From Macrococcus capreoli (GTDB lineage: Bacteria > Bacillota > Bacilli > Staphylococcales > Staphylococcaceae): a stretch of DNA of 64,000 nt. Of this stretch, positions 46,536 through 55,546 are shown piece by piece. The notes under the pieces were generated by a model that was not told the DNA's origin, made no database searches, and saw only the letters and a list, made by a program, of their open reading frames with translations. Position numbers and translations under genes: made by a program. Positions within the stretch are counted from its first letter, which is position 1; the number at the start of each line of letters is the position of its first letter. The stretch spans positions 124,001 through 188,000 of the forward strand of contig NZ_JAOTIS010000002.1 of the NCBI RefSeq assembly GCF_025628935.1, read 5' to 3'.

Positions 46536-47405
46536 TCAGTAATCTTCTAATATATCTTCAACACGTACAACAATTTTTGCGCCTTCTGCAATCTTTTGAT
46601 TACAACCTTGTGAATATGGCGATGTAATGTGACCAGGCATACAATATACATTGCGACCCTGATCTAATGCCTGGTCACACGTTATTAAACTACCACTCCT
46701 AAGCTTTGCTTCAGTAATGAGAACCCCTTGGGATAGTCCACTGATAATCCGATTGCGCTCCGGAAACTGAAATTTCGCAATTTGAGTTGTCGGATAATAC
46801 TCACTGACAACTAAATGATGTCGTTCCATATTGCGACGCAGTATCGTTACTTCTTCAGGATAATAGTAATCATGTCCAAATCCAAGTACGCCAATCGTCT
46901 TGCCTCCATGATAATTGGCAGCGAGATGCGCATCGCTATCAGCACCTTTCGCTAGACCACTTACAATCGCAATTTGATTTGCCACAAAGTGTGGCATAAA
47001 TTGTTCGATTACTTCTGAAGTGTAACCTGTTCGATTTCTACTCCCGACAATTGCCAAAAAATATTGGTGTGATAATATGGAAACATCACCTTTACAGAAT
47101 AACACAAAAGGAAAATCATAAATTTGTTTCAATAAAAAAGGATATTCGTCTGAATGAGAAAATACAGGCGATATTTGTCGCATATCTAATGCTGAATGTA
47201 CAGCATTTATATCAAGTGTTTGGAAGTGTTGTATTTTTAAATCTAATTTATTATCCCTATTAAGTAAATTTTTTAACACTGAATACATACGTGAATACGG
47301 AATGTCCAATGTATTATAATGTTGTTTTATTTTATGTAGTTGCTGTGTAGTAAAGCCAGATGCAACAAGCCTTAAGATGAGTTGCTCGTCGTGTGAATAT
47401 TTCAT
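46536..47405 (-). CDS. dprA: DNA processing protein DprA
   Basis: The 289-residue Rossmann-type protein binds ssDNA and loads RecA during natural transformation. It has VGSRNRTGYT, VSGLAKGADSDAHLAA and TEAKLRSGSLITCDQALDQGR, the conserved core. It starts at ATG 47405 (MKYSHDEQ) after GAGGTGATCAAA; the longer frame is rejected. A C-terminal short winged-helix tail is absent, as in several Firmicutes. Retained without transformation in many Staphylococcaceae. Confidence 0.93.
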   Translation of the reverse strand: MKYSHDEQLILRLVASGFTTQQLHKIKQHYNTLDIPYSRMYSVLKNLLNRDNKLDLKIQHFQTLDINAVHSALDMRQISPVFSHSDEYPFLLKQIYDFPFVLFCKGDVSILSHQYFLAIVGSRNRTGYTSEVIEQFMPHFVANQIAIVSGLAKGADSDAHLAANYHGGKTIGVLGFGHDYYYPEEVTILRRNMERHHLVVSEYYPTTQIAKFQFPERNRIISGLSQGVLITEAKLRSGSLITCDQALDQGRNVYCMPGHITSPYSQGCNQKIAEGAKIVVRVEDILEDY

Positions 47406-47583
47406 TTTGATCACCTCTGTGAATAACATAGGGGATGGATGTTAAGTGAATGTAAATTTAATTCGTGAAATTGTTGAGATTTGTGTGATTTTTTGAGTGG
47501 ATAAATTTATTCAAGCGAAGCCTTCATAAAAATTGGTAAATGGATGCGTCGAACGTTGCGCAACATAAAATTTAATAATAAAA

Positions 47584-47606
47584 CCGAGACACAATTTGTG
47601 TCCCGG
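47584..47606 (-). terminator. Intrinsic terminator after sucD
   Basis: CCGAGACACAA and TTGTGTCCCGG pair on the minus strand (11 bp, one G-T) and are followed by TTTTATTATT. It ends sucCD 14 bp below the sucD stop. Confidence 0.8.
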
Positions 47607-47619
47607 CATTTCATCATTA

Positions 47620-48528
47620 TTACTTAACTGTTAAACACTTTTCATATAAACCATCTTCTTCTTTAATACGTGCAATTAAAGTTGAACCAATTTCTGATGG
47701 TGTTGCTGCAGTTTTAATACCACAAGCATTCATCGTTTTAATCTTTTCTGCTGCTGTACCTTTACCACCAGAAATGATTGCACCCGCATGTCCCATACGT
47801 TTTCCTGGAGGTGCTGTTTGACCACCGATGAATCCTACAACAGGTTTCGTCATGTTTGCTTTAACCCATTCTGCTGCTTCTTCTTCAGCTGTTCCGCCAA
47901 TTTCACCAATCATAACAACTGCTAAAGTTTCAGGGTCGTTATTAAATGCTTCAAGCGCATCGATAAAGTTTGTTCCGTTAACCGGGTCTCCACCAATACC
48001 AACTGCTGTCGTTTGACCGATACCCGCTTGTGTTAATTGATGTACTGCTTCGTAAGTTAATGTACCAGAACGGCTCACAACACCAACGTGACCTTTTTTG
48101 TGAATGTATCCAGGCATGATACCGATTTTACATTCGTCAGCTGTAATCACACCAGGACAGTTTGGTCCAACTAAGCGTGTTTTCTTACCTTCCATATAAC
48201 GCTTCACTTTCACCATATCTAATACTGGAATATGTTCAGTAATACAAATTGCTAAATCTAACTCCGCATCTACACATTCAACGATGGCATCCGCTGCGAA
48301 TGGTGCTGGTACGTAAATGACTGAAACTGTCGCACCAGTTGCTTTTACAGCTTCTTCTACTGTATTGAATACTGGTACGCCTTCAACTTCCATACCACCT
48401 TTACCAGGGGTAACCCCAGCAACGATTTTTGTACCATATTCAATCATTTGTTTTGTATGAAATAATGCTGTTGATCCTGTAATACCTTGTACGATTACTT
48501 TCGTATCTTTATCAATAAATACTCCCAC
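47620..48528 (-). CDS. sucD: Succinyl-CoA synthetase alpha subunit
   Basis: The 302-residue subunit has the CoA-binding Rossmann domain ([18 protein letters not shown]) and the phosphohistidine in [17 protein letters not shown]. With SucC it converts succinyl-CoA to succinate with substrate-level phosphorylation in the TCA cycle. It follows sucC by 15 bp. Confidence 0.97.
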   Translation of the reverse strand: MGVFIDKDTKVIVQGITGSTALFHTKQMIEYGTKIVAGVTPGKGGMEVEGVPVFNTVEEAVKATGATVSVIYVPAPFAADAIVECVDAELDLAICITEHIPVLDMVKVKRYMEGKKTRLVGPNCPGVITADECKIGIMPGYIHKKGHVGVVSRSGTLTYEAVHQLTQAGIGQTTAVGIGGDPVNGTNFIDALEAFNNDPETLAVVMIGEIGGTAEEEAAEWVKANMTKPVVGFIGGQTAPPGKRMGHAGAIISGGKGTAAEKIKTMNACGIKTAATPSEIGSTLIARIKEEDGLYEKCLTVK

Positions 48529-48543
48529 GATTATCCCCGCTTC

Positions 48544-49713
48544 CTATTTAGCTTCTTTTACTAATTCAACGATTTTTTGTGCACCTTCAGCCATTGTACT
48601 TGCTGGCGTAATAGCTAATCCTGAATTGTTTAATATTGCTTTACCTTGGTCTACGTTTGTACCTTCTAAACGTACAACTAATGGAATTGTTAATGCTAAT
48701 TCTTTCGCTGCTGCTACAACACCTTCAGCGATAACGTCACACTTCATAATACCACCGAAAATATTGACGAAAATACCTTCAACTTTTTCATCACCTAAGA
48801 TGATTTTGAATGCTTCAGTTACTTTCTCTTTCGTAGCGCCGCCCCCTACATCAAGGAAGTTCGCCGGATTGCCGCCGAAATGGTTAATTGTATCCATTGT
48901 TGCCATTGCAAGACCAGCACCGTTGACCATGCATCCGATATTACCATCTAATGCAATATAGGATAAATCATATTTTGAAGCTTCGATTTCTTTTGGATCT
49001 TCTTCATCTAAATCACGTAATTCCATTACATCTTTTTGACGGAATAATGCGTTCGCATCGAAGTTAATTTTAGCATCTAACGCTAATACATCACCCGCTC
49101 CTGTCGTCACTAATGGATTGATTTCAATAATTGACGCATCTTTTTTGATGAATACATCGTATAAACCTAACATAATTTTAACTGCTTTATTAACAGATTC
49201 TTTCGGAATATTAATATTAAACGCAAGACGACGTGCTTGATAAGGCATTAATCCTACTACCGGATCAATCACTTCTTTGAAGATCTTTTCAGGCGTTGCT
49301 TCTGCCACTTCTTCAATTTCAGTACCACCTTCTTCAGATCCCATTAAGACAACTGAATCTGTTGCACGGTCTAATACGAAACCTAAGTAGTATTCTTTTT
49401 GAATATCGCAGCCTTCTTCGATTAACAGACGCTTCACTTCTTTACCTTCTGGGCCTGTTTGATGTGTCACTAAAGTTTTACCAAGCAATTCTTTCGCAAA
49501 GCTTTCAACTTCTTCTAAAGATTTCGCAATTTTAACGCCGCCCGCTTTACCGCGTCCACCAGCGTGAATTTGAGCTTTAACGACATATACGCCTTCTTTT
49601 AATCCTTTAGCCACTTCAACTGCTTCTTCTGGTGTGTATGCAACTGAACCGTTAGGTACTGCTACACCCATTGAGCGAAAAATTTCTTTTCCTTGATACT
49701 CATGGATATTCAT
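48544..49713 (-). CDS. sucC: Succinyl-CoA synthetase beta subunit
   Basis: The 389-residue ATP-grasp subunit has [30 protein letters not shown], and [18 protein letters not shown] with LDVGGGA. The start ATG 49713 ([12 protein letters not shown]) follows AGGAGGATGGAAA; the upstream Met is a shadow. It has a sigma-A promoter with a cre-like site. Confidence 0.97.
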   Translation of the reverse strand: MNIHEYQGKEIFRSMGVAVPNGSVAYTPEEAVEVAKGLKEGVYVVKAQIHAGGRGKAGGVKIAKSLEEVESFAKELLGKTLVTHQTGPEGKEVKRLLIEEGCDIQKEYYLGFVLDRATDSVVLMGSEEGGTEIEEVAEATPEKIFKEVIDPVVGLMPYQARRLAFNINIPKESVNKAVKIMLGLYDVFIKKDASIIEINPLVTTGAGDVLALDAKINFDANALFRQKDVMELRDLDEEDPKEIEASKYDLSYIALDGNIGCMVNGAGLAMATMDTINHFGGNPANFLDVGGGATKEKVTEAFKIILGDEKVEGIFVNIFGGIMKCDVIAEGVVAAAKELALTIPLVVRLEGTNVDQGKAILNNSGLAITPASTMAEGAQKIVELVKEAK

Positions 49714-49756
49714 TTTCCATCCTCCTAGATTGCACAATTATTTAACTTACGTATCA

Positions 49757-49785
49757 ATTATAGAAAATGTAAGCGCTATTGTAAA
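49757..49785 (-). promoter_or_regulatory. sucCD promoter overlapped by a cre-like box
   Basis: The -35 TTTACA (49780-49785) and -10 TATAAT (49757-49762) are 17 bp apart. The spacer holds TGTAAGCGCTATTG (49768-49781), matching 12 of 14 positions of the CcpA catabolite-response consensus on the plus strand. In Firmicutes, TCA cycle genes are catabolite-repressed, so CcpA control is plausible. Confidence 0.6.
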
Positions 49786-49798
49786 CTGAATAAACCGA

Positions 49799-49851
49799 AA
49801 AAGACGTGTCACCTCATCAATTTTTTCAAATTTCTGATTTACACGTCTTTT
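49799..49851 (-). terminator. Intrinsic terminator after rnhB
   Basis: AAAAGACGTGT and ACACGTCTTTT form a perfect 11-bp stem with a 31-nt AT-rich loop, ending in TTTTTC on the minus strand. It lies below rnhB and above sucC. Confidence 0.65.
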
Positions 49852-49867
49852 AATGCATTCAAATATA

Positions 49868-50632
49868 TTATTTCATTTCGCACATCGATTTGATCGGTTC
49901 GAAAGTTTTTCGATGAATCGGAGTTACCCCTTTTCGCTTCAAACCTTCCAGATGTTTCGGCGTCCCGTATCCAGCATTGTTTTCAAAATCATAACCCGGA
50001 TATGTTTCAGCGTATGTGGCCATTATACGATCACGATATTCTTTTGCGATGACACTTGCAGCTGCAATTGAAATACTCGTCGCATCACCTTTAATAATCG
50101 ATTCTTCTATCAAACCAGTACCTAATTGCATGGCATCAATCAACAACACGTCCGGTGAAACAGGCAAATCATTAATCGCACGCTGCATCGCCATTTTCGT
50201 CGCTTCATATATATTAAATGTGTCGATTTCTTCTACTGTTGCCACGCCAATAGCATACGTAACACGTTCTAATAAATCCGCTTCTATTCTAGCACGCTGC
50301 TGTTTCGACATTTGTTTCGAATCATTGAGGCCATAATATGCATGCGCATTATCTAATATAACAGCGCATGCCACTACAGGTCCTGCAAGTGGCCCCCGTC
50401 CCACTTCATCTATGCCTGCAACGATCTTTCCAGTATATTTCTTTTCATAAGTAAGCATTTCATTATATTTATCGATGCGTTTTTGTTGTTTTTCAAATAA
50501 TTTAATGCATTGCATTTTTATTTTAAGTGCGCCTGCTCTCGATTCACCTTCAAAAAATGATTCAAGTTCATTTACAGCAAGTTCACTTGCAACAGCCTTT
50601 AATAGTGTAATACGATAATCTTTACTCTTCAT
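49868..50632 (-). CDS. rnhB: Ribonuclease HII
   Basis: The 254-residue RNase HII removes ribonucleotides from DNA. It has [14 protein letters not shown] with catalytic D and [13 protein letters not shown], and VLLIDAMQ with a third acidic residue, plus the [22 protein letters not shown] motif. It overlaps rbgA by 11 bp, the normal pair in Firmicutes. Confidence 0.96.
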   Translation of the reverse strand: MKSKDYRITLLKAVASELAVNELESFFEGESRAGALKIKMQCIKLFEKQQKRIDKYNEMLTYEKKYTGKIVAGIDEVGRGPLAGPVVACAVILDNAHAYYGLNDSKQMSKQQRARIEADLLERVTYAIGVATVEEIDTFNIYEATKMAMQRAINDLPVSPDVLLIDAMQLGTGLIEESIIKGDATSISIAAASVIAKEYRDRIMATYAETYPGYDFENNAGYGTPKHLEGLKRKGVTPIHRKTFEPIKSMCEMK

Positions 50633-51494
50633 CTTTAACCTCTAATAAATCTAGTGTATCAAATGTATATTTACCGATTTTTTCGTTACGAATGTCACGG
50701 ATGATGAGTTCAACGACACTTTCATAATCTATTTCGTTACCTTTCAGTTTCATCCCACGGCTTTTTCCAATCGCATCAAATACATCGATATAAGGCGTGT
50801 CTGTCTCAACTTGGATATTATAATGTTTATTTAACTTTGCTAAATCATTATGCTGTAAAAATTCGATACCATAAATCGCAACTTCATCTAAATGAACAAT
50901 ACTATCTTTTATAGCACCTGTTAAGCTCAACTTTTTGCCGACGACTTGATCTTCAAACTTTGGCCATAATATTCCTGGGGTATCTAATAATTCTAAACTT
51001 GTTCCAACTTTAATCCATTGTTGTTTCTTCGTTACACCTGGCATATTACCTGTTTTAGCGATTGTTTTTTTAGCAAGTCGGTTAATTAGTGTAGATTTGC
51101 CGACATTCGGAATCCCTACAATCATTGCTCGAATCGCTCTAGGACGTAATCCTTTCGCTTTCATACGGTCAAACTTTTCTTTCGTCACAATTTCAGCAGC
51201 TTTCGTGACTTGAGATAAATTCTTACCATTTTTACTGTCGATTAATACAGGATAAAATCCTCTGTCTTCAAAATAGTTCATCCACTGCTTCGTCTTGTTC
51301 AAATCCGCCATATCCATCTTATTGAGTAAGACTACACGCGGTTTATCTTTAATCACTTCATCTATCATTGGATTACGCGATGAATACGGTATGCGTGCAT
51401 CCACTAACTCAAATACAACATCAACTAACTTTAATTGTTCTGTTACTTCACGTCTTGCTTTGGCCATATGACCTGGAAACCATTGAATTGTCAT
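50622..51494 (-). CDS. rbgA: Ribosome biogenesis GTPase RbgA (YlqF)
   Basis: The 290-residue circularly permuted GTPase needed for late 50S assembly has its G4 motif NKMD (about 58-61) ahead of G1 GIPNVGKST (about 128-136) and G3 DTPG (about 172-175). The RNA-binding C-terminal domain follows. It overlaps rnhB by 11 bp. The region between rbgA and the plus-strand glycosylation genes (51495-51608) is AT-rich and must hold both promoters. Confidence 0.96.
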   Translation of the reverse strand: MTIQWFPGHMAKARREVTEQLKLVDVVFELVDARIPYSSRNPMIDEVIKDKPRVVLLNKMDMADLNKTKQWMNYFEDRGFYPVLIDSKNGKNLSQVTKAAEIVTKEKFDRMKAKGLRPRAIRAMIVGIPNVGKSTLINRLAKKTIAKTGNMPGVTKKQQWIKVGTSLELLDTPGILWPKFEDQVVGKKLSLTGAIKDSIVHLDEVAIYGIEFLQHNDLAKLNKHYNIQVETDTPYIDVFDAIGKSRGMKLKGNEIDYESVVELIIRDIRNEKIGKYTFDTLDLLEVKDEE

Positions 51495-51608
51495 CTATTT
51501 TATATCTCCTAACTGTATATTGGATGATTTAACGAGTTAACTCCACTATAATGATATTATATTATTATATACTATAATATACCGATTACTAAAATTTAAG
51601 GAGTCAAT
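51495..51608. promoter_or_regulatory. Divergent promoter region of rbgA and the glycosylation genes
   Basis: The 114-bp gap is AT-rich and contains TATAAT at 51552-51557 and again at about 51580 on the plus strand, but no good -35 partner. AAGGAGTCAAT precedes the plus-strand ATG at 51609. It must contain the plus-strand promoter; its exact position is uncertain. Confidence 0.5.
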
Positions 51609-52553
51609 ATGTTAATTTCACTTATCATCCCTATTTATAATGAAGAAAAAAATATCGTAAATTTACAAAATGCCATTACAAATACAATGGCTACAATCAA
51701 TCATACATATGAAGTAATCCTCATTAACGATGGTTCGAAAGACAATTCACTAGCACTATTACGCACAGTTACTGAACAAAATAACCACTTTAAATACATT
51801 TCATTTTCACGTAATTTCGGTAAAGAAGCAGCAATGATTGCTGGATTAAAACATTGCAAAGGTGACTGTGCCATAATTCTGGATGCTGATTTACAACACC
51901 CTCCAGCATTTATTCCACAAATGATTGAAGCATATGAAGAAGGATATGATCAGGTCGTCATGCGACGTGACAGAACGGGCGAAAACGTGATTCGAAAGAT
52001 TCCTACTCAGATCTTTTATAAAGTGATTAATGCAGCAACTGATGTGCAGCTTACGGATGGTGAAGGTGATTTCCGTTTAATTTCACGTCCAGTTATCGAT
52101 AGTATTATTGCTTTAGAGGAATATAACCGTTTCTCAAAAGGAATTTTTGAATGGGTAGGATTTAATAAAAAAACAATCCCCTTTAAAAATATTCAACGTG
52201 AATCAGGTCAATCTTCTTTCTCTAGTTTTAAATTAATCGATTATGCAATCGATGGCATCATTAGTTATAACAATAAACCGTTACGTATTTGTTTTTATTT
52301 AGGCGCGGTTACTATGTCTTTATGTTTACTGTACATTATCATCACGTTAATCCAGATTATGACACATGGTATAGAAGAACCCGGCTATTTCACTATTATT
52401 TCATCTGTTTTGTTTTTAGGAGGCCTGCAATTATTTAGTTTAGGTATTGTCGGAGAATATATCGGCAGAATTTATTATGAAACGAAGAAACGTCCGCATT
52501 TTATCATTCAGGAAACAAATATTCAGAAAGCAAAAGGTGATTTTAATGATTAA
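51609..52553 (+). CDS. CsbB-like polyprenyl-phosphate glycosyltransferase (GT2)
   Basis: The 314-residue protein has a GT2 fold: SLIIPIYNEEKN, VILINDGSKD, the D-x-D motif ILDADLQHPP, and GEGDFRLISRP. The C-terminal part has two membrane helices (about 230-255 and 263-290). It should transfer a sugar from UDP-sugar to undecaprenyl phosphate on the inner face. CsbB, GtcA and YfhO form the known lipoteichoic acid glycosylation set in B. subtilis, Listeria and S. aureus. The gene is first of a five-gene plus-strand operon. Confidence 0.9.
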   Translation: MLISLIIPIYNEEKNIVNLQNAITNTMATINHTYEVILINDGSKDNSLALLRTVTEQNNHFKYISFSRNFGKEAAMIAGLKHCKGDCAIILDADLQHPPAFIPQMIEAYEEGYDQVVMRRDRTGENVIRKIPTQIFYKVINAATDVQLTDGEGDFRLISRPVIDSIIALEEYNRFSKGIFEWVGFNKKTIPFKNIQRESGQSSFSSFKLIDYAIDGIISYNNKPLRICFYLGAVTMSLCLLYIIITLIQIMTHGIEEPGYFTIISSVLFLGGLQLFSLGIVGEYIGRIYYETKKRPHFIIQETNIQKAKGDFND

Positions 52554-52932
52554 GCCTCAATATATGCGATTTATTAAATTTGTATGCGTTGGCGTAATGA
52601 ATACTGCTAACTATTATCTTGTTTATTTATTATTATTAAAGATTTTGCATTGCAATTATCTTTTTAGTCATATTACCGGGTTTTTATGCGCCTTTGTAAT
52701 TTCATATTTTTTAAACTGTTATTTCGTTTACCATGTACAGCCGACATGGAAGAAATTTTTAGCATTTCCGCTTACACAAGTGGTCAATATGGGCGTTCAA
52801 ACGCTGTTGTTATATTTATTTGTTGATATATTTGCCATGAATGCAATATGGGCGCCATTCCCTGCCCTAATCCTGACTATTCCAGTAACATACATAATGA
52901 CGACTTACATATTAACAAAGGAGTTCGTATAA
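52546..52932 (+). CDS. GtcA/GtrA-family flippase
   Basis: The 128-residue protein has four membrane helices typical of the GtrA family (FIKFVCVGVMNTANYYLVYLLLL is the signature helix pair). It is thought to move the polyprenyl-phosphate sugar to the outer face. The start ATG 52546 (MIKPQYMRFIK) overlaps the glycosyltransferase stop by 8 bp and follows AAAGGTGATTTTA; the longer frame runs inside the upstream gene and is a shadow. Confidence 0.88.
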   Translation: MIKPQYMRFIKFVCVGVMNTANYYLVYLLLLKILHCNYLFSHITGFLCAFVISYFLNCYFVYHVQPTWKKFLAFPLTQVVNMGVQTLLLYLFVDIFAMNAIWAPFPALILTIPVTYIMTTYILTKEFV

Positions 52933-52933
52933 A

Positions 52934-55546
52934 GTGAAACGTCTCAACTTCCAACAACTTAAACAACCACTTATAATAACGAGTATCGCATTTTTATTAG
53001 CAGTAATAGGGCATAGTTTTTATATTTATCGATTTTTTAAAGACGGTACTATTTTTACAGGTCCAAATGATGGTTTAGAACAAATGTTGCCAATGCAACT
53101 ATACCTATATCATAAATTCATTTCGGGAAAGTTTTTCTATAATTTAGATTTTGGATTAGGCGGCGATTTCTATACAGATCTCGCCTACTATTACTCAACT
53201 TCTATTATATTTTTTATTAATATGATTGCGATCCGTTTTTTAGATTTCTTTTTCAATTTCCATGTAGATACGGTTACATTCTGGGCAAAAAATGCATTTT
53301 TTATTTCCGTTGCTAAGTCTACAGCAGGCATTGTTGCGAGTTATTATTATTTCAGAAAAATTAAAATGAATCCCATAAGTGCGATGCTTTCAAGCTATTT
53401 ATTTTTAACTTCAGCGATTTATTTTAGATTTACATTATACTGGTCATTTTTCAGTGATGTTTTTATTTTCTTACCATTATTATTACTCGGTATTGAACGC
53501 TATATTCAAAATGAAAAGAAAGGTATTTTTATTATTGCTACGGCGTGTATTTTTATTAATAATTTTTATTTCGCCTATTACCAAGTATTATTCGGTGTTG
53601 TTTATTTCCTATTAAGAAATGGATTCAGAAGTGAGTATGATACAGTCCCACGATTAAAACAATGGTTTCACTTTTTAATAATGGCCGTACTTGGTGTAAT
53701 GATTAGTGCATTCGCTTTCTTCTATGGTGCAAAAAGTTTCATTCAAAATGACCGCGTACCATACACGCAAAAAATACCTTTATTTGATCCATTCGATCAA
53801 AATGCAAATATCTTTTATGATAATTATTTATTGATTGTTTTATTTATCACGTTACAAGCATTATTAACGTTTAAGTTCTATCATCATTATTTTTATCGCT
53901 TTTTCGCATTGATGTCGATTGCTTTGATGTTGCTGAGCTTTACACCATTTATCGACTCCATTTTTAATGGCTTTAGTGCACCACAAAAGCGATGGCATTA
54001 TTTAATTACATTCTTTACGAGCGGATTGATTGGTTTTTATATCATGAAATTTAAAGAAATTTCAATCCAGAACTATTTATATTCACTTATTCCAGGTTTT
54101 GTGATTGTCTTTATGAGTCATTATTATATTCATAAAGCAGTTACATGGGTTTGGTTCATCCCGATGATTGCCATCGTTGGATTATGCGTGCTTATCGTAC
54201 ACAACAACAAAACAAAACAATACTTTTATTACGGACTAATCGTATTGATTATTGCATTCAATTGGGATACCGTTCGCGTGCACAACAAACTAGACAATTA
54301 TAATCCTGGTATTGATAAACGTGCAAAATTAAGTTATATCGAATCGAGTGTTTATGATTCCCCACTTCAACGACAAATTGTTTCGGAATTAAAGAAAAAA
54401 TTAAAGCCAGGTGAGCGAATTGACTGGCGCGTGCTGGAACAGGATAATACACCGATGTACCAGAACTTCAATGGTGTATCGCTTTATTCAAGTATTTTTG
54501 ATGGTTCTCTTACTGATTTCTACTACAAACAATTAAAAATTAATATTAAGGAAGAATCATTATCTCGCTATTCAACATTTAATTCGCGTAGTAATTTAGA
54601 ATCGCTTATGAATGTAAAATATTTAGTGCGTAAAGATTACCAGACTGATATCCCCGAAAACTTTAAACTTATCGGGAATAACGGTAAATATAAAATTTAT
54701 GAAAATACTAAAATGGTGCCGTTTGCGCGTATTACGAATCGCATTACAAATAGTAACGATTTAACAACACCGATTGACCGTGAACACGCCATGCTTGAAG
54801 GTTTTGTTTCCGACACTATGCCATCGACTTTCTCGTTGCAGCCATCAACGAACTTATTGTCTGAAATGAAAGTCATTCCATCAGGTGCACAGTGGCTAAA
54901 TCAAAATATAAGTTTAAAAGTCAATCCCCCGAGCGGCGGACTGATTATTGAAATACCGAAACATCTGCAACAAAAATATAAAGACTTTTATGTGGAAATG
55001 TATGTACAGTTGCAATCCCCTGTGACAAATCATCAAATTAATATTAATAATTATGCGAATAATCGACTGTTCCAGACAAGTAAATATCGAACGCATCAAG
55101 ATGATTTAATGTATCGTGTCAAATCACCAGATAACGGTAAAATTCTAATTGGCTTAACTGCCGGAACGTATAAATTAACAGTAAAAGGAATTTACGGAGA
55201 AGATTATACGTCTTTGAATAACGTTCAAAAAAATCATGATTATCAATTTATCGATAAAGGTAATAAAATGACGGTAAAACTCGATCATTCACAAAACGGA
55301 TATTTAGTTGTGCCGATTACGTATCGTGATGGTATGTATGCAAAAGTTGATGGTAAAGATGTCAAAGTAGAACGTGCCAATTATTTAATGAGTGCTGTAA
55401 AAGTAGCAAAAGATACTAAAACAGTTGAATTTAAATATATACCTCCGTATTTCTATTTAATGGTATGCATATCGCTACTTGGAATCATTATTTCCTTTAT
55501 TTATATACGTGCGACTCGAAAAGAAAGGATTGAAACGCATGTTTAA
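52934..55546 (+). CDS. YfhO-family GT-C glycosyltransferase, copy 1
   Basis: A GTG start at 52934 follows AAGGAGTTCGTATAAA inside the end of the flippase gene. The 870-residue membrane protein has about twelve helices, the catalytic acidic loop after the first helix (residues 41-50, FTGPNDGLEQ), and FGLGGDFYTDLAYYYSTS. A C-terminal extracellular beta-rich domain carries NTPMYQNFNG and TTPIDREHAML. YfhO proteins pass sugars from polyprenyl phosphate to teichoic acid outside the cell. The next gene is a diverged copy. Confidence 0.88.
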   Translation: MKRLNFQQLKQPLIITSIAFLLAVIGHSFYIYRFFKDGTIFTGPNDGLEQMLPMQLYLYHKFISGKFFYNLDFGLGGDFYTDLAYYYSTSIIFFINMIAIRFLDFFFNFHVDTVTFWAKNAFFISVAKSTAGIVASYYYFRKIKMNPISAMLSSYLFLTSAIYFRFTLYWSFFSDVFIFLPLLLLGIERYIQNEKKGIFIIATACIFINNFYFAYYQVLFGVVYFLLRNGFRSEYDTVPRLKQWFHFLIMAVLGVMISAFAFFYGAKSFIQNDRVPYTQKIPLFDPFDQNANIFYDNYLLIVLFITLQALLTFKFYHHYFYRFFALMSIALMLLSFTPFIDSIFNGFSAPQKRWHYLITFFTSGLIGFYIMKFKEISIQNYLYSLIPGFVIVFMSHYYIHKAVTWVWFIPMIAIVGLCVLIVHNNKTKQYFYYGLIVLIIAFNWDTVRVHNKLDNYNPGIDKRAKLSYIESSVYDSPLQRQIVSELKKKLKPGERIDWRVLEQDNTPMYQNFNGVSLYSSIFDGSLTDFYYKQLKINIKEESLSRYSTFNSRSNLESLMNVKYLVRKDYQTDIPENFKLIGNNGKYKIYENTKMVPFARITNRITNSNDLTTPIDREHAMLEGFVSDTMPSTFSLQPSTNLLSEMKVIPSGAQWLNQNISLKVNPPSGGLIIEIPKHLQQKYKDFYVEMYVQLQSPVTNHQININNYANNRLFQTSKYRTHQDDLMYRVKSPDNGKILIGLTAGTYKLTVKGIYGEDYTSLNNVQKNHDYQFIDKGNKMTVKLDHSQNGYLVVPITYRDGMYAKVDGKDVKVERANYLMSAVKVAKDTKTVEFKYIPPYFYLMVCISLLGIIISFIYIRATRKERIETHV

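Noticed and set aside
47555-47564. GTTGCGCAAC palindrome below dprA
   Set aside because: A single 10-bp palindrome without partners or promoter context; likely chance.
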